64,000 nucleotides of DNA from Oscillospiraceae bacterium (GTDB taxonomy: Bacteria; Bacillota; Clostridia; Oscillospirales; Ruminococcaceae): positions 62,001 through 126,000 of the forward strand of contig JAISZR010000004.1 in assembly GCA_031284525.1 (NCBI GenBank), in the 5' to 3' direction. Numbering within the stretch: the stretch's first letter is position 1; each line of letters starts with the position of its first letter. Positions 1 to 8,979 of the stretch are shown here, in pieces. The notes under the pieces were generated by a model. The model did no database searches, had not been told where the DNA came from, and saw only the letters and a program-made list of their open reading frames with translations. A program made the translations under genes and the position numbers.

Positions 1-948
1 GGAAAGCAAAAGGAGTTCGGTTTAAAGAATGTCACCCGAAAAGAATTCAAGGGTGCAAGCGGGACGGCGTTTTTCAATGCACTTGATGAGTTCCTTGTTT
101 CTGTGCCAGATTCGGATGAAGGTGTTGCTCCGCTTGCGAGACACCTGAACCTAAAGAGCAACATTGAAGAGCAAGATAACAGAAAAACTGAGACCTACAA
201 GAAGTTGGCAAAATGCTTTGGCGGCACGCTTAAAGAAAAACCCGAGCTTGTGGAAATTAAAGTTTATGATATTGGTATTGATGCCAAAAGCAGCAACAAT
301 GCCACTATGAGGTTTGTCATTGGCGTTGGCGAATTGAAAAACAACAATTTGGCAGCAACAACTGAGGAACCTAGTACAGAGACGATCTCAGGGTTGCCAG
401 CGGCACAGAAAAAAATACAGAAAATGATTGAACTTATAACCAAAAACAAGTCAAAAGCGACCACACCAGTTATAAGTTTAAACGAAGTAGGAAATGTCAT
501 TGACTCAGGTGTTATTGCAGCAGTGCGGACAATAAATAGCAACAGTGTGGTAACATTCAGAAAAAAAAGCTCTTCTAAAAAGGTACTCTACGAGTGGAAA
601 ATTTCACCGACCAACGTGGCGAATCCCAAAGAAATTAATATGCGGATCACGCGATCAAACAAAGGGGTAGACAACCTGATGGCAGAAAAATATGCCAAGG
701 TGAAATATAAAACAATAACTATGCATCAACATGGAGATCTCGGGAGTAAATTCCAGGTAGACGTCAAGTTTAACCTAGATGCTTTTGATAAAGGTAATTT
801 GAATCTTTATAGCGTTGACCTTGAATCGGGCACAGTAGGGAAAAAAGATCAGAAGCTTGAATTCAATGAAAAAACCGGCAGACTCTCTTTTCAAGTAGCT
901 TATGGTGATACTTATATGGTTACTGAAGGGGCGTTAGACGGAGTATGA
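1..948 (+). CDS. Unknown protein, C-terminal part (5' end outside window)
   Basis: The frame is open from the first base, so the visible 315 codons are the C-terminal part of a longer protein; GTG at 103 is only an internal candidate start. I do not recognise the family. The sequence is polar and Lys/Asn/Thr-rich, with no membrane segment in the visible part. The last 110 residues alternate short hydrophobic and polar stretches and end in a 'Leu-Tyr-Ser ... Gly-Arg-Leu-Ser-Phe ... Tyr-Met-Val-Thr' pattern, which resembles the small beta-sandwich modules at the C-termini of many Firmicutes surface proteins. That resemblance is an impression, not a domain hit. It lies 42 bases before mnmA on the same strand and its function is unrelated as far as can be seen. 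Confidence 0.7.
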   Translation, partial: GKQKEFGLKNVTRKEFKGASGTAFFNALDEFLVSVPDSDEGVAPLARHLNLKSNIEEQDNRKTETYKKLAKCFGGTLKEKPELVEIKVYDIGIDAKSSNNATMRFVIGVGELKNNNLAATTEEPSTETISGLPAAQKKIQKMIELITKNKSKATTPVISLNEVGNVIDSGVIAAVRTINSNSVVTFRKKSSSKKVLYEWKISPTNVANPKEINMRITRSNKGVDNLMAEKYAKVKYKTITMHQHGDLGSKFQVDVKFNLDAFDKGNLNLYSVDLESGTVGKKDQKLEFNEKTGRLSFQVAYGDTYMVTEGALDGV

Positions 949-990
949 GAAGCAATCATGCCGGCATTTGTTGAGGGGAATGGATAGAAG

Positions 991-2040
991 TTGGAAAGGG
1001 TCTTAGTTGCGATGAGTGGCGGTGTGGATAGTTCCACAACGGCGACACTTCTTTGTGAACAAGAGTTTGAGGTTATAGGGGCAACCCTTAAGTTGTATGA
1101 GCACCCAAAAGCTCTGGGAGTTATTTCAGATATCGGATTGGCGCAGGGAATCGCAGCTAGCCTTGGAATTGAGCATCATGTTCTGGATTTTAGGGCCGAG
1201 TTTGCAAGGGACGTGATCAGTAAGTTCGTAAATGATTATTTTGATGCAAGAACACCTAACCCATGCGTATATTGTAACAGACACATTAAGTTTGGGAAAT
1301 TGCTGGATTTTGCAAGCTCCATTAATTGCAGCAAACTAGCAACTGGGCATTACGCCAAGGTTGAATATGACGGTGCATCGGGGCGTTATTTACTGAAAAA
1401 GGCAAGTGATAAGCGCAAAGATCAAAGTTATGTGCTATATCCACTGACTCAAAAGCAACTTTCAAAACTCATATTCCCGATGGAAAACATGACGAAGGAT
1501 AAAGTGCGAATTTTGGCAAAAGAAAAGGGATTGCCAAATCATCAAAAACCAGAAAGTCAGGATATATGCTTTGTTAAAAAGATGAGCTATTCTGAATTCA
1601 TAAAGAGTTATTCCGGGAAGGATTCTCCGCCCGGCGAGTTCGTTGGGACAGACGGGGAAGAATTGGGAACACATGGCGGAATCATCAACTATACGATTGG
1701 GCAGCGCAAAGGGCTTGGAAGTTCGTTTGGTGCGCCGAAATATGTGGTTGCTAAATTAGCCGCAGAAAACGTTGTTGTCCTTGGCACCGAAAGCGAGCTT
1801 TATTCGAACAGTCTGGTTGCCGGGATGGTAAACTTCATTCCATTTGATAACCTGAACTCGGCGATGAGAGTAATGGCCAAAGTTAGGTATAATCAAGAAC
1901 CTGAATCTGCCACAATATATCCGCTGGAAGATTGCAAAGTCCGGGTAGAGTTCGCGGCAAAGCAACGAGCAGTGACTCCGGGTCAGCATGTTGTTTTTTA
2001 TGAAGACGAGTTCGTGATTGGTGGAGGGATGATACTGTGA
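991..2040 (+). CDS. mnmA: tRNA-specific 2-thiouridylase MnmA
   Basis: Transfers sulfur to C2 of U34 in tRNAs for Lys, Glu and Gln, using ATP to adenylate the base; cytoplasmic. The N-terminal PP-loop SGGVDSS (residues 9-15) binds ATP. The two catalytic cysteines of the family are present: Cys95 in NPCVYCN and Cys193 in SQDICF, and ATGHYA lies between them. The central and C-terminal beta domains are complete; 349 residues is normal for the family. The start is TTG at 991, because the PP-loop is then at the expected distance from the N-terminus. mnmG, which modifies C5 of the same base, is further along the window at 32.3 kb. Confidence 0.95.
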   Translation: MERVLVAMSGGVDSSTTATLLCEQEFEVIGATLKLYEHPKALGVISDIGLAQGIAASLGIEHHVLDFRAEFARDVISKFVNDYFDARTPNPCVYCNRHIKFGKLLDFASSINCSKLATGHYAKVEYDGASGRYLLKKASDKRKDQSYVLYPLTQKQLSKLIFPMENMTKDKVRILAKEKGLPNHQKPESQDICFVKKMSYSEFIKSYSGKDSPPGEFVGTDGEELGTHGGIINYTIGQRKGLGSSFGAPKYVVAKLAAENVVVLGTESELYSNSLVAGMVNFIPFDNLNSAMRVMAKVRYNQEPESATIYPLEDCKVRVEFAAKQRAVTPGQHVVFYEDEFVIGGGMIL

Positions 2041-2074
2041 GTCATGTTGGTGATCGCGGGGAGGAAGTGTTGTT

Positions 2075-2737
2075 TTGCCGAGGAGCATAGCAATAGACGG
2101 GCCAGTGGGAGCTGGCAAAAGTACGCTGGGGGCAGAGTTAGCCCGGTTGCTCGGTTACGTATATGTGGACACCGGAGCGTTATATAGGACAGTAGGCCAC
2201 TACGTCTTGAAAAAGTACGGCAATACGTATAGTGAAGAAGACGTGGTTGCCACTTTGGGCGAAATCAATATTGAGCAGAGGCTTGCAGGTGATACAACTA
2301 AAATATATTTAAATGGGTCAGATGTTTCGGCTGTTATTAGAGACGATGCCGTTTCGGCGGCAGCTTCGCGTGTTTCGGGGTTCAAAAGGGTACGCGACTT
2401 CCTGTTCGCTTTGCAGAGGGACGTAGCAAAAGGGAACAATGTGGTAATGGATGGAAGGGATATTGGGACAGTTGTCCTCCCAAACGCGGACTGCAAACTG
2501 TTTCTAACAGCTTCGTGCGAAGTCAGGGCAAAGAGGCGAACGCAGCAGCTCGAAAGAGCGGGACAGAAAGTGAATTATAACGAAGTTCTTGAAAATATGA
2601 AAGAACGTGATTATAACGACACAAATCGCTTGATCGCCCCACTTAAGATGGCAGATGATGCTATTTTGATTGATAGCTCCGAAAAAAGTTTTGAAGAAAC
2701 GCTGCAAGAACTATATGAACTTGCAAGGGAAGATTAA
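2075..2737 (+). CDS. cmk: Cytidylate kinase
   Basis: Phosphorylates CMP and dCMP with ATP in pyrimidine salvage. The P-loop GPVGAGKST sits at residues 8-16, followed by the CMP-binding segment DTGALYR and DGRDIGTVV. The 220-residue length is typical. TTG at 2075 is the start, with GAGGAAG about 8 bases upstream. It is followed after one base by plsC and then by ispH-rpsA. A cmk-plsC-ispH/S1 order is a familiar Clostridia arrangement, so the three are probably one transcription unit. Confidence 0.95.
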   Translation: MPRSIAIDGPVGAGKSTLGAELARLLGYVYVDTGALYRTVGHYVLKKYGNTYSEEDVVATLGEINIEQRLAGDTTKIYLNGSDVSAVIRDDAVSAAASRVSGFKRVRDFLFALQRDVAKGNNVVMDGRDIGTVVLPNADCKLFLTASCEVRAKRRTQQLERAGQKVNYNEVLENMKERDYNDTNRLIAPLKMADDAILIDSSEKSFEETLQELYELARED

Positions 2738-2738
2738 A

Positions 2739-3329
2739 ATGGGGTTTTATCGCAATGTAAAGTGGATTGTTTCAAAACTCTTACCAATATTTTTTAAACT
2801 TGAATTTATTGGCTTCGAGAAAAAAGTAGCTAGTGGCAAAGGGTATATAATATGTTGTAACCATGTGAGCAATTTAGATTCCGTCGCGATCGCGATAAAG
2901 GTGGATGCGGAAATCAACTTTTTGGGGAAAGCAGAACTTTTTAAAAACGCGTTTTTAGCATTTGCTTTCCGGAAGTTGAATGTAATCCCTGTAACGCGTG
3001 GAAAGGGAAACAGCACTGCCTTAGAAAAAGCAGTTGCAGTGGTAAAATCCGGCGGCGTGCTGGGCATTTTCCCGGAAGGTACGCGTTCAAAGGATGGAAA
3101 GCTCAAACCACCCAAGTCGGGGGCAGTGTTTGTCGCCCTAGCGGCAAAAGCAGACATTTTGCCAATGGGCATAACATTTGAGAAGAGATGGCTCAAAAGG
3201 TCAAAAATCGTTGTGAAATGCGGCGAAATGATTAGATATGAAGACTTGATGGTGAAGGAAAGAACACACAGTGAACTAAGGCAAGCGAGCAAGTTTGTTA
3301 TGGCAAAAATATCGGAATTGATAGGATGA
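2739..3329 (+). CDS. plsC: 1-acyl-sn-glycerol-3-phosphate acyltransferase
   Basis: Adds the second acyl chain to lysophosphatidate, giving phosphatidate for phospholipid synthesis at the inner face of the membrane. The catalytic HX4D motif is visible as HVSNLD, and the glycerol-phosphate site as FPEGTRS. The protein has 196 residues with a hydrophobic N-terminal part. I use ATG at 2739, one base after the cmk stop and preceded by AAGGGA; an upstream in-frame ATG at 2670 lies inside cmk and would add a non-homologous tail. CdsA, encoded at 22.8 kb, uses its product. Confidence 0.92.
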   Translation: MGFYRNVKWIVSKLLPIFFKLEFIGFEKKVASGKGYIICCNHVSNLDSVAIAIKVDAEINFLGKAELFKNAFLAFAFRKLNVIPVTRGKGNSTALEKAVAVVKSGGVLGIFPEGTRSKDGKLKPPKSGAVFVALAAKADILPMGITFEKRWLKRSKIVVKCGEMIRYEDLMVKERTHSELRQASKFVMAKISELIG

Positions 3330-3335
3330 GTAACC

Positions 3336-5453
3336 TTGGAATTGGTGATAGCTGAAAGAATCGGATTTTGTTCCGGCGTTGAAAGTTGCTTAAAAAGCGT
3401 TGAAGCTCTGTTACTAAAGGGGAACAAATTGTGTGTGCTGGGGGAAATTATTCACAACGAAGGGGTACTCGGCGACCTCAAATCCCGTGGCGTCAGGTTT
3501 ATAGAATCTATAGACGATGCGAGTGAAGACGAGATATTAGTACTCAGAGCTCATGGCTCCACAGAAGAAACATACAGTCATATAAATGGCGCCGGTTATA
3601 TCAGGTTGCGTGGCACCGATGACAAAATTGAAGCTGGTGCGAAGTATTTCTTTGATAGTGTTTGCCCATTTGTTGCGAAGATACACAACACCGTTAAGGA
3701 AATACCAAAAGACGCCGTGTTGATCATTTTGGGGGATAAAAACCACTGTGAAACAAAAGGGATAAAAAGCCGTGCTCCAGGCGACGTTTTCGTGTGCAAA
3801 GATTCCGATGAATTTAAAAATTTGCTGGAAAATGCCAAAGAGCTTTTTGGCAGACAAATTTACATGGTCTCTCAGACTACGTTTTTGGAAAAGGAAGAAA
3901 AGAAATGCGAAGCTTGCGCAAAAGATATGGGTCTTGATATTATTTTTTTTGATACGATGTGTCACGAAGCAAAGGCAAGGCAAGAAGGAGCCGAAAGGGT
4001 TGCAGAGCAAAGTGACCTTGTTTTGATACTTGGTTCAAGGGTCAGCTCTAACACAATGAAACTCTTTGAAATATGCCGAGCGATGAAAAGAACAGTCCTG
4101 GTGGAAGATACTGCGAATTTAGATGAGGTTGATTTCAGCAATTGTAGGCGGATTGGAATTGTCACAGGAACATCTGTGCCTCAAGGGCTGTTTGAGGAGG
4201 TAAAGAAATACGTGGGTGAAATTGATGGAACGGAATTCAACTTTGAGGAGGAATTGAATAAGTCATTCCGAAAACTGAGAATAGGTGATCAAATAAAAGG
4301 GACCGTGACAAAAATCGATCCGTCAGAAGTACAACTTGATATGGATGCAAAATACACGGGTTACATTTCGATAAATGAGTTCGCGGGAAGCAATCTCAAG
4401 TTGCAGGAGCAGTTCAATATTGGAGATGAAATTGAGGCAATTGTTATCAAAATAAACGATGCCGATGGTTCCGCTGAGCTTTCGCGAAAAAGAGTCGTTA
4501 ACCAGAGTGGTTCTGACGAAACTCGCAAAGCTATGGAATCCGGAGAAATTTTGTCTGGACAGGTGATCAGAGTTCTAGATGCAGGAATTATTGCGAGTTA
4601 CAAGGGAGTAAAGGTGTTCATACACAATTCTCAATTGGACCCCCCAAATGTCACCGGCAATTCGTTGTTTGGCAAAGAAGTTTCTTTTAAGGTGTCTGCC
4701 GTTGACGACCGGCGGAGGTCTGCCAAGGGGTCAATGAAAGCTGCCAAAGCTGCTCAAAGGGAACTAAAGGCCCAAGAGTTGTGGCAAGAGCTGGAAGTTG
4801 GCCAAACGCGCAGAGGGGTTGTGAAATCGTTAACCAGTTTTGGTGTTTTTGTAGACCTTGGAGGGTTAGACGGGCTTATTTATGTCTCTGATTTGTCATG
4901 GGGGAAAGTGCAGGATGTAAAGGGGTTTTTGGGAATTGGCGAAGAAATTGAGGTAAAGGTTAAAAACCTTGATCAAGAAAGGAAACGAGTTGCTCTCTCT
5001 TATAAACGGGAATCCGATAACCCTTGGTTAAATTTTAATGCAGGATTCAAAGAAGGCGATGTGGTGGAGACCAAAGTTGTGGCTGTGAAAAACTTTGGAG
5101 TTTTTGCTGGCATCGTGCCGGGAGTCGATGGGTTTATTCATGTTTCGGAACTTTCGAAAAACTTTACAGGCAGCCCTTCTCAATTTTTTAAAGTCGGGGA
5201 CCCTATCAAAGCAAAGATTTTGGAAATAGACAGTGAACATCAAAAAGTGAAAATGTCAGTCAAAAGCATCCAAGAAGAAGTTCCGGTTGATCTTGGGGAA
5301 GTACCAAACGAATTTGTCACCGTCAGCAGCAGCGAAGGGCCAGAAACAAAAGATGATGAGCCCAGCTGGCAGCACGAAATTGCAGCACAGAGCACCGAAA
5401 CAGCCGAGACGGAACAAGGGCCTCCCGGCAAAACAGAAGAAGAAACAGAATAG
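3336..5453 (+). CDS. ispH: IspH-S1 fusion: HMBPP reductase joined to four S1 RNA-binding domains
   Basis: Residues 1-290 are 4-hydroxy-3-methylbut-2-enyl diphosphate reductase, the last MEP-pathway step, yielding IPP and DMAPP with a [4Fe-4S] cluster. The three ligand cysteines are Cys12 (GFCSGV), Cys110 (SVCPFV) and Cys209 (TMCHEA); the SSNT motif follows. About 13 extra residues lie just before Cys110 compared with E. coli IspH. Residues 314-640 contain four S1 domains, the last two best conserved (FGVFVDLGGLDGL and FGVFAGIVPGVDGF), then an acidic tail. Fusion of IspH with ribosomal protein S1-like repeats is known in Clostridia. TTG at 3336 is the start, six bases after plsC. Confidence 0.93.
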   Translation: MELVIAERIGFCSGVESCLKSVEALLLKGNKLCVLGEIIHNEGVLGDLKSRGVRFIESIDDASEDEILVLRAHGSTEETYSHINGAGYIRLRGTDDKIEAGAKYFFDSVCPFVAKIHNTVKEIPKDAVLIILGDKNHCETKGIKSRAPGDVFVCKDSDEFKNLLENAKELFGRQIYMVSQTTFLEKEEKKCEACAKDMGLDIIFFDTMCHEAKARQEGAERVAEQSDLVLILGSRVSSNTMKLFEICRAMKRTVLVEDTANLDEVDFSNCRRIGIVTGTSVPQGLFEEVKKYVGEIDGTEFNFEEELNKSFRKLRIGDQIKGTVTKIDPSEVQLDMDAKYTGYISINEFAGSNLKLQEQFNIGDEIEAIVIKINDADGSAELSRKRVVNQSGSDETRKAMESGEILSGQVIRVLDAGIIASYKGVKVFIHNSQLDPPNVTGNSLFGKEVSFKVSAVDDRRRSAKGSMKAAKAAQRELKAQELWQELEVGQTRRGVVKSLTSFGVFVDLGGLDGLIYVSDLSWGKVQDVKGFLGIGEEIEVKVKNLDQERKRVALSYKRESDNPWLNFNAGFKEGDVVETKVVAVKNFGVFAGIVPGVDGFIHVSELSKNFTGSPSQFFKVGDPIKAKILEIDSEHQKVKMSVKSIQEEVPVDLGEVPNEFVTVSSSEGPETKDDEPSWQHEIAAQSTETAETEQGPPGKTEEETE

Positions 5454-5519
5454 ACTTTTGCAAAGCCGTTATCGGCTGAAATCGAGAGTAGGGCAAATTG
5501 CAAATTAGGATAGTGAGTT

Positions 5520-5810
5520 ATGAACTATAAAAATACTAAAAGAGTAATTAATCGGCTTGCCTTTGTGATATTAGTAGTCGCCGTTTTGCGTTGTTCTTGC
5601 CTTATTGGTATCTGCAAGGGCAAAAGTGCCACAGAACCGCAGCAACAGCAAGCAACTTCTAGGCGTCTTGGGAAGTTGAGTGGACGGTTGGCGGGGAAAA
5701 AAGAAAAGGAAATCTGGTTAATCCTAGCCGAAATAGGGGTGGGGTTAACGATTGGGACCACCTTGCTCACCAACTTGTGGTACACGGTTACAAAACACAA
5801 AAGGAAATGA
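5520..5810 (+). CDS. Small hypothetical membrane protein
   Basis: 96 residues, family not recognised. The N-terminus has a hydrophobic stretch (about residues 12-30) with three cysteines, the middle is Gln/Lys/Arg-rich, and a second hydrophobic segment (about 65-88) is followed by a basic tail. This suggests a small membrane protein with two spanning segments or a signal sequence plus anchor. Only a weak Shine-Dalgarno (GGATAGTGAG) precedes the ATG. It stands between the ispH-rpsA gene and a foreign-looking patch. It could be a real organism-specific gene or a chance ORF. Confidence 0.45.
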   Translation: MNYKNTKRVINRLAFVILVVAVLRCSCLIGICKGKSATEPQQQQATSRRLGKLSGRLAGKKEKEIWLILAEIGVGLTIGTTLLTNLWYTVTKHKRK

Positions 5811-6093
5811 CCCAAAAGTGTCCCGGCAAGAAGCAGAAATACCAACACCAGTGACCGAGCCCGCCCGCATGATCGTCGATTTTGCGCAGAATCCGGAAAC
5901 TGTCTCGAAGTCGCCGTGAGCGATGCCGAGCGGCGACAGCGCGACGGGCAACAGCGCCATAACCAAAGCGGCCCTTAGCACAAATCTCGCTGGTATTTTG
6001 CACTTTGATAAAGTTTGATAAAGACGGTATTTAGCCATCTCGGCGGCGCAGGCAGGTGCTTCGCCGTGTTCTTGCCGATCTCTGATGTTTTCG
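5811..6093. other. Gene-poor GC-rich stretch
   Basis: No convincing gene. Composition changes near 5850 to clearly GC-richer than the flanking operon and stays so through the next two genes. Two ORFs read through it on the minus strand (5745-6158 and 5788-6003), but neither has a good ribosome site or a recognisable product, and they disagree in frame. It probably represents the junction of an acquired segment with decayed sequence. Confidence 0.4.
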
Positions 6094-6642
6094 TTAAGAG
6101 TTGAGTTTATCGAAACGCCACTTGCACGGTGCCGGGTTCGGTTCGTTTTCCCTCGCAACTGCCCTCAGCGCAGCAATATATTCGGCGCAGACTTCATCAG
6201 CCACTGCCCCGAACTCCGTTTCGCTCGCAGCTAGGCCCAATCGGTCGTAAGCGAACGCAGCGGCCGCGTAGAAATAACAACCGAGCGAATGCGGCACGGC
6301 ATGGATGCTTCCCGCCGATTGTCCGATTGCTCTTGCGGCAGCCTGCGCGACCGGATTGTTCTCCTGTTCACGGGCGGCAGCGTGGCACTCATTCAGAATG
6401 ATGTTTTTGACATATGGCAATTTCACTTTTCCGCCAAGCCACTCACGAGCGGCGGCTATCGCATGTGCAGGCCGTTCGTCGTTCGGGCAATGCTTCACAA
6501 AAAGCGGAAGGACCTTCTGCTCGGCATAGTTAAGTGTCCAATTCACCACTGTCGTTTTGCTCTGAGTTTCAATCAACCGCATCAAAGCGATGGTTAACGG
6601 TGCCTTTAGGTCACCGAATGTTTTGCGGAGCTTTTTGCTCAT
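6094..6642 (-). CDS. Putative immunity-type protein (Imm-5-like family)
   Basis: 182 residues, alpha-helical and Ala-rich. It resembles the small family annotated as putative immunity protein (Imm-5-like), with segments such as NWTLNYAE, CPNDERP, HAVPHSLG and AAAAFAYDRLG. In characterised polymorphic toxin systems such proteins neutralise a partner toxin; no toxin gene is visible here, so the role is unproven. Start ATG at 6642 is preceded by AAAGGAG and overlaps the mmcQ stop by four bases (ATGA), implying coupled translation. Base composition is GC-rich compared with the housekeeping genes, which suggests lateral transfer. Confidence 0.7.
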   Translation of the reverse strand: MSKKLRKTFGDLKAPLTIALMRLIETQSKTTVVNWTLNYAEQKVLPLFVKHCPNDERPAHAIAAAREWLGGKVKLPYVKNIILNECHAAAREQENNPVAQAAARAIGQSAGSIHAVPHSLGCYFYAAAAFAYDRLGLAASETEFGAVADEVCAEYIAALRAVARENEPNPAPCKWRFDKLNS

Positions 6643-6995
6643 TTTGTTCTCCTTTCTTTCGGACAGATCAAATCATAGCTACTTTGAATCTGCCGCTTCA
6701 ATTCCTCATCCGACACATCCGAACCGGCTACCACCGTGTTCCAATGCACCTTGTTCATGTGGTACGCCGGTGTCACCCCCTCAAACGCCTGCCGGAGGAA
6801 ATCCGCTTCAAACGGGTTACATTTCAAGTTGACACATAATTTGCCTTTGCGCTCGCAAATCAGCGCGAAGGATTTCTTGTTCACCCTGTGGCGCATCACC
6901 GTCCACGCACCAGAGTTGGCGACGCTGTCAAACGGGTAGTCCTCGTAGGTAGCGGGGAAGGTCAGGCAAAAGTCTATAATCTCCTGTCGGGTCAT
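6639..6995 (-). CDS. MmcQ/YjbR family protein
   Basis: 118 residues. The N-terminal TRQEIIDFCLTFP, the DYPFDS turn and the C-terminal HMNKVHWNTV segment are typical of the MmcQ/YjbR fold, a CyaY-like alpha/beta structure often annotated as DNA-binding; the biochemical role is not established. GAGAGGTGCGG precedes ATG at 6995. It overlaps the following Imm-5-like gene by four bases. Upstream, a truncated reading frame ends in a TGA that overlaps this ATG, so mmcQ was probably an internal gene of a longer operon before transfer or deletion. Confidence 0.85.
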   Translation of the reverse strand: MTRQEIIDFCLTFPATYEDYPFDSVANSGAWTVMRHRVNKKSFALICERKGKLCVNLKCNPFEADFLRQAFEGVTPAYHMNKVHWNTVVAGSDVSDEELKRQIQSSYDLICPKERRTK

Positions 6996-7141
6996 TTACC
7001 GCACCTCTCTTCATTCAGCAACCAAACTTCATAACCATCCCTGCAAAACAGCACCTTCTGTAAGTTAAGAAAGTCATATCCTTTCAGAGCGGGTAATACG
7101 GAAATCCGTAAAATGCGTAAAAAGCAACAGCAGAGAGAAAG
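6992..7141 (-). pseudogene. 3' remnant of a lost gene ahead of mmcQ
   Basis: An open frame of 49 codons on the minus strand runs from an in-frame TGA near 7142-7144 to a TGA at 6992-6994 that overlaps the mmcQ ATG in the classic ATGA manner. It has no ATG, GTG or TTG start of its own near the 5' end. Its last 30 residues (around GYDFLNL and GYEVWLLNEE) look protein-like. I read it as the tail of a gene that was once translated into mmcQ. Family unknown; coincidence is possible. Confidence 0.35.
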
Positions 7142-7166
7142 TCAAAGGCAAGGGAAACTTAGGGCA

Positions 7167-8180
7167 CTATTTCCAACTTGAATACACGCTGGCAATCACT
7201 TGTTCGATGGGAGCTTTTTTAATTTCAACATCACAAACCCCGTCGAATTCAGACAAAAGCCGCATGAGGGCTTTGATAGAAGTTTTGGCAAGGTCAATCT
7301 CAAATTCATGAACACCATTTTCCGACGACAATAGTGCGGCATTTTTAAGCTTCGGCACAAATCCATTTTCCGTGGTCACAACAACGCGGGTCAGGTTTCC
7401 CGTAATTCCCCGCAAGCCGTCAAAATCACCGTCGTAGGCGATCTTGCCACCTGAAATCATTAGAATACGTTGCGCCATTTCCTCAAGGTCATCCATGTCA
7501 TGACTTGTAACAATAATGGTAACGCCATCCTCACGATTAATCTTTTTGAGGAACTCAATCGTCTGGCGTTTTGCAACAACGTCCAGTCCGAGTGTAGGCT
7601 CATCAAGCAAGATGATCTCAGGTGAATGTAGCAGCATCATGGCAAGATCCGCCCGCATGCGTTGCCCAAGACTGAGCTCTCTCGCGAACGTTTTTAGTAA
7701 TCCGCCAATGTCCAAAAGTTCCGTCACCATCTCAAGATTTCTGCGATACACCGACTCCGGAATGTTCCACACCACCTTCTTCCACTCAAAACTTTGGATG
7801 ACTGGGTGATCCCACCAAAGTTCGGTGCGATTGCCAAACAACACCCCCAGCCTTGACATCAACTCTCTGCGCTGCTTCTGAGGGGACATCGACAACACAG
7901 AGATTTCGCCAGAAGTGGGTAGCAACATACCTGACAATAATTTCAAGGTCGTACTTTTCCCCGCGCCATTCGGCCCCGCATAAGCAACGAATTCTCCCTG
8001 CCTAATGTCAAAGGTGACGTCTGAAAGTGCCAATATAACCTTCTTTTCGGGCTTTATAAGATTCCGCAAAATACCTTTCCCTGAATTATCTCTTTGCCAC
8101 TGTATAAAGCTTTTTGTCACATTGTGTAGGCTAACGGCGAAACCCGTAGGGAACGTATCGGTTAGAGCCTTTTCTGACAT
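7167..8180 (-). CDS. ABC-2 type exporter, ATP-binding protein
   Basis: ATPase of an export complex, 337 residues. Walker A is GPNGAGKST, the signature is LSLGQRMRADLA, Walker B is IILLDEPTLGLD, and the H-loop is TSHDMDD. The N-terminal 40-residue extension before the nucleotide-binding core and the C-terminal regulatory-looking region match the COG4586-like exporters whose partners are COG4587/COG3694 permeases, both encoded just upstream. The cargo is unknown; relatives are linked to drug, peptide or lipid export. ATG at 8180 gives a 50-base overlap with the preceding permease gene. It is the last gene of a three-gene operon. Confidence 0.9.
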   Translation of the reverse strand: MSEKALTDTFPTGFAVSLHNVTKSFIQWQRDNSGKGILRNLIKPEKKVILALSDVTFDIRQGEFVAYAGPNGAGKSTTLKLLSGMLLPTSGEISVLSMSPQKQRRELMSRLGVLFGNRTELWWDHPVIQSFEWKKVVWNIPESVYRRNLEMVTELLDIGGLLKTFARELSLGQRMRADLAMMLLHSPEIILLDEPTLGLDVVAKRQTIEFLKKINREDGVTIIVTSHDMDDLEEMAQRILMISGGKIAYDGDFDGLRGITGNLTRVVVTTENGFVPKLKNAALLSSENGVHEFEIDLAKTSIKALMRLLSEFDGVCDVEIKKAPIEQVIASVYSSWK

Positions 8181-8979
8181 AGTAGCTCAGCCCTCTCTTG
8201 AAAATATAACTTGTAATAGGCAATAGGATGATAACATACAGCGCGGGATAGTAAACACTTAACCCTAGGGGAGGACGGCCCAAGAGGCATAATGACGGGA
8301 ACCATGCCATCAATCCCTCAGGGAGAACAGTCAATAGCGGGATTTGAACAAACGGCGGCATGCCAGATAGAGGGAACGTGCTCAAGAGCCATGTTCCCTC
8401 TACTGCCGTATAGGAAATTTCTTCCATAGCCACAGGGGCGTAAAATGCTAGGCTTGACACGAGGTAGGACCGCGCCACAATAACTACCATCGTAATAAAC
8501 AGGTATACAGCCAGAGATAATACCCAGCCAAATGAAACCTGCAACCCCAATCTTCTCTCCGCGATAATCATCAGTACCACACCAACAAAAAAATTGCTGC
8601 CGCCCGTGAATGGAGAAAAGCTGCATGTCGCCAACTGGACATTTATCGGCAATGGTTGGATAAACAGGTGTTCAAGCTGTCCTCTCCCAATAATCCTCGA
8701 GATATGGATATTATTATGGGAGCCGAACATAACGAAAATGCCAGTTATCAACGTGGAATAAGCCATCATAAACAACACTTCATCAACACTCATACCACCG
8801 ATACCGCCAAACCGCGCTGAGATTAGAAATACGGCGGATACCACAGAAAGGTTGGAAACGATATCCGCGCCAATTATGGCTAGGGCATATTTTGTGTCAC
8901 GCAGAAACCACGCTAAATCCATCTTCGCCGATATGCCAAGCAGTTTTATAACGCGTGTAAACGTAATTTTATCCGCCAT
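8131..8979 (-). CDS. ABC-2 type exporter permease (second subunit)
   Basis: 282 residues with about six hydrophobic segments and a short cytoplasmic N-terminus. The C-terminal YYVRKGSNRYVPYGFRR tail is characteristic of the COG4587-like permeases. It should pair with the 255-residue permease upstream to form the membrane channel driven by the ATPase downstream. Its start ATG at 8979 overlaps the end of the first permease by 11 bases, and its 3' end overlaps the ATPase start by 50 bases, so all three are tightly coupled. Confidence 0.87.
   Translation of the reverse strand: MADKITFTRVIKLLGISAKMDLAWFLRDTKYALAIIGADIVSNLSVVSAVFLISARFGGIGGMSVDEVLFMMAYSTLITGIFVMFGSHNNIHISRIIGRGQLEHLFIQPLPINVQLATCSFSPFTGGSNFFVGVVLMIIAERRLGLQVSFGWVLSLAVYLFITMVVIVARSYLVSSLAFYAPVAMEEISYTAVEGTWLLSTFPLSGMPPFVQIPLLTVLPEGLMAWFPSLCLLGRPPLGLSVYYPALYVIILLPITSYIFKRGLSYYVRKGSNRYVPYGFRR

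Noticed and set aside
5745..6158. 137-residue minus-strand ORF
   Set aside because: No ribosome site, overlaps the 3' end of the Imm-5-like gene and a second ORF in another frame; composition-driven open frame in GC-rich sequence.
8131..8180. Possible frameshift between permease and ATPase because of the 50-base overlap
   Set aside because: Both ends match their families (complete permease tail, complete ATPase N-terminus), so it is a long overlap, not a frameshift.
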